Below, one piece after another: positions 50,541-53,350 of a stretch of 53,350 nucleotides of DNA. The position numbers and the translations under genes were made by a program. The stretch comes from an uncultured bacterium (lineage in GTDB: Bacteria; Verrucomicrobiota; Kiritimatiellia; CAIKKV01; CAIJXV01): NCBI GenBank assembly GCA_903824675.1, contig CAIJXV010000001.1, forward strand, positions 1-53,350, read 5' to 3'. The notes beneath the pieces are model-generated. The model was not told where the DNA came from and searched no databases. It worked only from the letters and a program-made list of their open reading frames with translations. The first letter of the stretch is position 1, and each line of letters begins with the position of its first letter.

Positions 50541-51346
50541 GGTTTATTCTCCCCAAGCCCCGGTTCATCCCAAACGACGTCACGCGCTTCGAAAATCGGG
50601 CCATCTTTGCAAACCCGGGCCCAGGTTTCCGCTCCGCTTTTGCGGACTTTCTGAACACAGGCCAAACAGGCACCCGCGCCACACCCCATATGCCGGTCCA
50701 AGGAAAGCCAGCCTTTGTCCCCCCGGTCGATCGCCCGGCCGCCCACGGCTTTCAGCATCCCATTGGGACCGCAGGCAAAGAATTCCAGAGACCGCCCCTT
50801 CCCCTCGGCCGCCAGCCAGGCATCCAGGGCCGCCGTAACCAAACCGGCCACACCGACCGATCCGTCCTGGGTGGCAATCGTCACCGGCCAACCCAGTTCC
50901 CGGAAATCGTCCAGACACAACAAATCCGCGGACGTCGCGGCACCGACAAATAAACGCCCCTTGCTCGCCAGGCGTTGGGCCAGGAAATAGAGCGGCGCCA
51001 CACCATACCCGCCAGCCACCAAAACCGGAAATGCGCCCGCCGCTGCCGCCGGAAAACCATTTCCCAACGGACCCATTAGACTGACCGAATCGCCTTCCCG
51101 CAGGGCTTGCATCGCCGCAGTCCCCACCCCGACCAGTTTATAAAGAACACTCAGCCGCCCGCTTTCGCTCCGGAAAACACTGAATGGACGGCGCAAGGTC
51201 AACCCCGCCGACTGCGGCACCAGGAGATGAATAAATTGGCCCGGCCGAACGGCATCGCTAATCCGGGGCGTTTCCATCTCCAGCAGACGATAATCGGCAC
51301 CCATCGGCAAATGCCGGCGAATGACCGCTGTTTCAAGTTGGATCAT
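50537..51346 (-). CDS. pyrK: Dihydroorotate dehydrogenase electron-transfer subunit
   Basis: The 269-residue protein has a flavin-binding barrel (LRRPFSVFR), an NAD-binding part (VAGGYGVAPLYFL, FACGPNGML) and a [2Fe-2S] cluster motif CGAGACLAC followed by a fourth cysteine in ARVCKDGP. It shuttles electrons from PyrD to NAD+. The ATG at 51346 is chosen because conserved sequence begins there and a candidate promoter (51394-51423) would place the transcript start downstream of the next in-frame ATG at 51418. It overlaps pyrD by 4 bp (ATGA). Confidence 0.9.
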   Translation of the reverse strand: MIQLETAVIRRHLPMGADYRLLEMETPRISDAVRPGQFIHLLVPQSAGLTLRRPFSVFRSESGRLSVLYKLVGVGTAAMQALREGDSVSLMGPLGNGFPAAAAGAFPVLVAGGYGVAPLYFLAQRLASKGRLFVGAATSADLLCLDDFRELGWPVTIATQDGSVGVAGLVTAALDAWLAAEGKGRSLEFFACGPNGMLKAVGGRAIDRGDKGWLSLDRHMGCGAGACLACVQKVRKSGAETWARVCKDGPIFEARDVVWDEPGLGENKP

Positions 51347-51393
51347 GCCCTGCCACCTCTCCGCCGACCCTCTGGGGCGGCTTAAAATCAGGT

Positions 51394-51423
51394 GAGAATA
51401 TAAACCGAATAAGCCCAAAACGT
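51394..51423 (-). promoter_or_regulatory. Candidate promoter of the pyrK-pyrD operon
   Basis: On the minus strand TCGACG (51418-51423) and TATATT (51394-51399) are 18 bp apart. Transcription would start near 51388 and give a leader of about 40 nt. It is divergent from the ArsR-type promoter. Confidence 0.45.
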
Positions 51424-51476
51424 CGAGGACGGATTCACAATCGATAACAGCGCCTTTTCAGACCTGCTTAGAAATG

Positions 51477-51505
51477 TTGACAAATCTCTTGTATTTCGCT
51501 ATATT
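51477..51505 (+). promoter_or_regulatory. Near-consensus leaderless promoter of the ArsR-type gene
   Basis: TTGACA (51477-51482), 17 bp, then TATATT (51500-51505). The ATG at 51515 begins 9 nt after the -10, at or next to the expected transcription start, and no ribosome binding site is present. The -10 and the distance are the same as in the AraC promoter at 38656. Confidence 0.75.
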
Positions 51506-51514
51506 CTTAAAACA

Positions 51515-51892
51515 ATGAATATTAAGAAACCCACCAGGAAATCGTGTCGGTCTTGCGCCCCCAAATCCAAAAAAGGCAAGACTATCCGTCTCCCCATGGA
51601 CTTCATGTCGCGGATGGCGATTGCCCTCAAAATTTTGGCCCACCCTCAGCGCCTGAAAATCGTAGAGTCCCTTCAACTCGGGGGAGTTCAGCCGGTTTAT
51701 TCTTTGATCGACATTCTCAAGGTACCCCAGCCGGTCGTTTCCATTCACCTGAATGTGTTGAAACGGGCCGGAATTGTCTCCTGCCAGCGCCGGGGTCGTG
51801 AACGGTGGTATCGCTTGGAAGATCCCAGCGCACTGACGATTCTCGATTGCTTGCGCTTGAAGCACAAGGGCCTGCTCAAAAATCGCAGCTAA
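51515..51892 (+). CDS. ArsR-family winged-helix transcriptional regulator
   Basis: The 125-residue protein has a basic N-terminal tail with CRSC (11-14), then the ArsR fold: LAHPQRLKIVESL (41-53), the recognition-helix region QPVVSIHLNVLKRAGIV (72-88) and a wing RGRERWYRL (93-101). The metal-binding ELCVCDL-type box is missing, so it is probably not a metal sensor unless the CRSC tail serves. It diverges from pyrK with 168 bp between, and could control itself or the pyr operon. Its mRNA is predicted to be leaderless. Confidence 0.82.
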   Translation: MNIKKPTRKSCRSCAPKSKKGKTIRLPMDFMSRMAIALKILAHPQRLKIVESLQLGGVQPVYSLIDILKVPQPVVSIHLNVLKRAGIVSCQRRGRERWYRLEDPSALTILDCLRLKHKGLLKNRS

Positions 51893-52249
51893 GCGATCGC
51901 TGGGTTTTCCCAATTATTTATTTTCAGTATCGCTGTCGATATTGACGGTTTCAACTTGTTACCAGATAGATCCCGTTGGGTCCTGATTCTTTATTATTCC
52001 TAGGGACAGGTTAATAGTTTCTTTTTCTTAAGCAAGCCGCTGTTCATTAAGAATCAAATATCCAGTTCCGTGAAATCAGGTTATACTAAAGAAAATATCT
52101 GCATCACCCTCGACCACAAAAATAAGTCCGCGTAAAAAGGCCTAGGAATGGGGCGCTGTCTCTCGCGATTACGCACTATTTGTGCGATACGTAGGCAGAA
52201 TCCGGCCGACGCTTGCCCATTCAGAACAGATTAAGAGCCCCAAAGCCGG
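51893..52249. other. Intergenic stretch containing the left flank of the RAYT unit
   Basis: No gene is seen. AGCGATCGCT (51892-51901) is a perfect palindrome at the ArsR stop, followed by a T-rich stretch that may end transcription weakly. The rest is AT-rich DNA with a REP-like sequence at 52003-52021. Confidence 0.5.
52003..52021 (+). repeat. REP-like flank, left of the RAYT gene
   Basis: GGGACAGGTTAATAGTTTC is an inverted partner of CTAATAACCTGTCCC at 53331-53345 and a sibling of the solitary copy at 4921-4948. The pair brackets the transposase gene. Confidence 0.7.
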
Positions 52250-53245
52250 CTATCCGCCGGCTGGCGTCGGCGCGGTAATCACATCCAACCGCAAATCGCG
52301 CAGAGTGAACAGCCCTTCCCAAGCCCCATACCGCATCGGTCGCGCTCCATCCTGACGCTTGGCCCCAAACGACTCCCGATATCTTTGAAACGTGGCTTCA
52401 ACAAAGGCCCGACTCCCCAACACCACCCCATCACTGAAATACCGGACCCGACAGCGTAACAGGGCCGCCGTGGATAATACCCCATCCCGATCCAACTCCG
52501 TCCGGACCGTTTCCGAATCAAATCCCGGACGAGCCCCCGTTCCTTCGACTTCGCCCTGCACATACAATACACATCGATATTTCGAGGCCGCCTGCTCCCA
52601 GTCTTTTTCCGACCCCATCAGGTCGCACAAGCCTTTGCGCGCGATGTCTTTCCCCGCCACCGCCTCGCCATACCCACTGTGCCGGTAATCCTTGGGATCC
52701 TTCACCAATCCCGCCCGGACCGGATTCAAATCGATATACGTCGCCACTCGGATTAACGCCCCCTCGGTTCCCTCCACCAGCAGGCTCTTGAACCGATCCT
52801 CCCACAACGGCCCCAACCGGTTCTGGTGCCGGTTATACCAAATCGAAAAGCGTTGTTTCACCAGTTTCATAAACGCCGACACATCATACATCCGGCGAAG
52901 ATAGGGCTGTCGCAGTCCGTCCGCCTCCGTGCCGGATCGGGTTCGGGCTTCGGCCAGCAGGATGGCAAATGTTTTGACAAATTCCCCGCTGTAAAACAGG
53001 CGCAGTCGGCGAAGCAGTTCTGAGTCCGTAATCTCCTGCGGTTCAGGAACTTGTAATAACACATGAAAGTGGTTCGACAATACCGCATACGTCAGGATTT
53101 GCACGCCGCAGAAGTCTTCGGCTTTGCGCAGGATCGAACAAAAAACTTCCTTTTGTTCATCCTGGAAAATGTACCGCCGTTCGATGACTCGCGAGATGCA
53201 ATGATAAAACCCCTGCCCCTCTGCCTTCACCCGTGGCATACGCAT
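52250..53245 (-). CDS. REP-associated tyrosine transposase (RAYT, Y1/HUH family)
   Basis: The 331-residue protein carries the Y1-transposase core: HFH (H59-H61, in AVLSNHFHVLLQ) is the HUH metal site and Y137 in FSIWYNRH the likely nucleophile; GPLWEDRFKS and YIDLNPVRAGLV are RAYT hallmarks. RAYTs cut and join single-stranded DNA and are thought to spread small palindromic REP sequences instead of whole insertion sequences. The C-terminal 120 residues are a less conserved extension. Two inverted REP-like sequences flank the gene, and a third copy lies at 4921-4948. The gene appears intact. Confidence 0.88.
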   Translation of the reverse strand: MRMPRVKAEGQGFYHCISRVIERRYIFQDEQKEVFCSILRKAEDFCGVQILTYAVLSNHFHVLLQVPEPQEITDSELLRRLRLFYSGEFVKTFAILLAEARTRSGTEADGLRQPYLRRMYDVSAFMKLVKQRFSIWYNRHQNRLGPLWEDRFKSLLVEGTEGALIRVATYIDLNPVRAGLVKDPKDYRHSGYGEAVAGKDIARKGLCDLMGSEKDWEQAASKYRCVLYVQGEVEGTGARPGFDSETVRTELDRDGVLSTAALLRCRVRYFSDGVVLGSRAFVEATFQRYRESFGAKRQDGARPMRYGAWEGLFTLRDLRLDVITAPTPAGG

Positions 53246-53330
53246 AAAAACCCCTCCCTGTTAAACCCCATTCCCGGTTCCCACCCATCCCTTTACGCCC
53301 TAACTCGCCCCTCGTCAACTCCTATCCCGA

Positions 53331-53350
53331 CTAATAACCTGTCCCTGTTC
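53331..53350 (-). repeat. REP-like flank, right of the RAYT gene (cut by window end)
   Basis: CTAATAACCTGTCCCTGTTC is the inverse complement of the left flank core. The element probably continues beyond the window. Confidence 0.65.

Noticed and set aside
50537-51418. Longer pyrK start at 51418
   Set aside because: The candidate promoter lies at 51394-51423, so that codon would not be transcribed, and the added residues are not PyrK-like.
51892-51920. Strong rho-independent terminator after the ArsR-type gene
   Set aside because: The palindrome AGCGATCGCT has no loop and the following sequence is only AT-rich, not a proper T-run.
1-53350. tRNA, rRNA or riboswitch genes
   Set aside because: No cloverleaf arms, conserved rRNA blocks or known riboswitch cores were noticed by reading; a covariance-model scan was not possible.

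Overview
The window is GC-rich bacterial chromosome, and gene content points to the PVC superphylum, most likely an anaerobic Kiritimatiellota, Lentisphaerae or Verrucomicrobiota lineage. This is an inference. It rests on many glycoside hydrolases interleaved with URO-D-like proteins, neutral-ceramidase-like and Gfo/Idh/MocA genes, a glycine-rich secreted LamG protein, an NAD-type PyrD/PyrK pair, a REP-type HUH transposase and many small hairpin repeats. No rRNA or tRNA was seen.

Layout. 224-837 is a ribbon-helix-helix/PIN toxin-antitoxin pair read straight into a GH78 alpha-L-rhamnosidase (873-3545). 3645-4844 (-) is an AAA/DUF4143 ATPase behind a promoter covered by four 11-bp-phased half-sites. 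4900-10050 is an accessory zone: a LamG protein, an IS91-like transposase remnant, a Gfo/Idh oxidoreductase, a URO-D-like protein and about 1 kb of small inverted repeats. A secreted LamG/glycine-rich protein (10054-12588) lies between two nearly identical direct repeats (9674-9897 and 12790-13036).

13001-38573 is a continuous minus-strand glycan-catabolism island. Its first part (38573 to 32005) encodes a beta-propeller protein, GH2, an unassigned TIM-barrel protein and GH20. A second operon starts at 31744 from a promoter with a built-in palindromic operator. It encodes a TIM-barrel protein, a DegT/StrS aminotransferase, a Gfo/Idh dehydrogenase, a ceramidase-like amidase and an aldo/keto reductase. 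The third part (25854 to 13001) encodes two beta-propeller proteins, URO-D-like, GH172 (DUF2961), URO-D-like, a six-hairpin-type protein, a GH67/GH20-like protein and a second type of beta-propeller. A divergent AraC regulator (38694) and a sialate O-acetylesterase (39550) flank the island.

41075-51346 (-) reads pyrK, pyrD, an unknown membrane-anchored protein, GH42, a sugar isomerase/epimerase, GH38 and a RelE/Phd toxin-antitoxin pair. An ArsR-type regulator (51515, +) diverges from pyrK. A RAYT transposase (52250-53245) with inverted flanking repeats closes the window.

Together the enzymes would cleave rhamnose, mannose, galactose and N-acetylhexosamine linkages and remove acetyl groups. 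I see no signal peptide on the main enzymes and no transporter or SusC/D pair, so the attack looks intracellular, with uptake encoded elsewhere. The best candidates for something undescribed are the aminotransferase/dehydrogenase/ceramidase-like operon, the three URO-D-like proteins with different metal-site residues, and the unassigned hydrolase-like genes around GH172.
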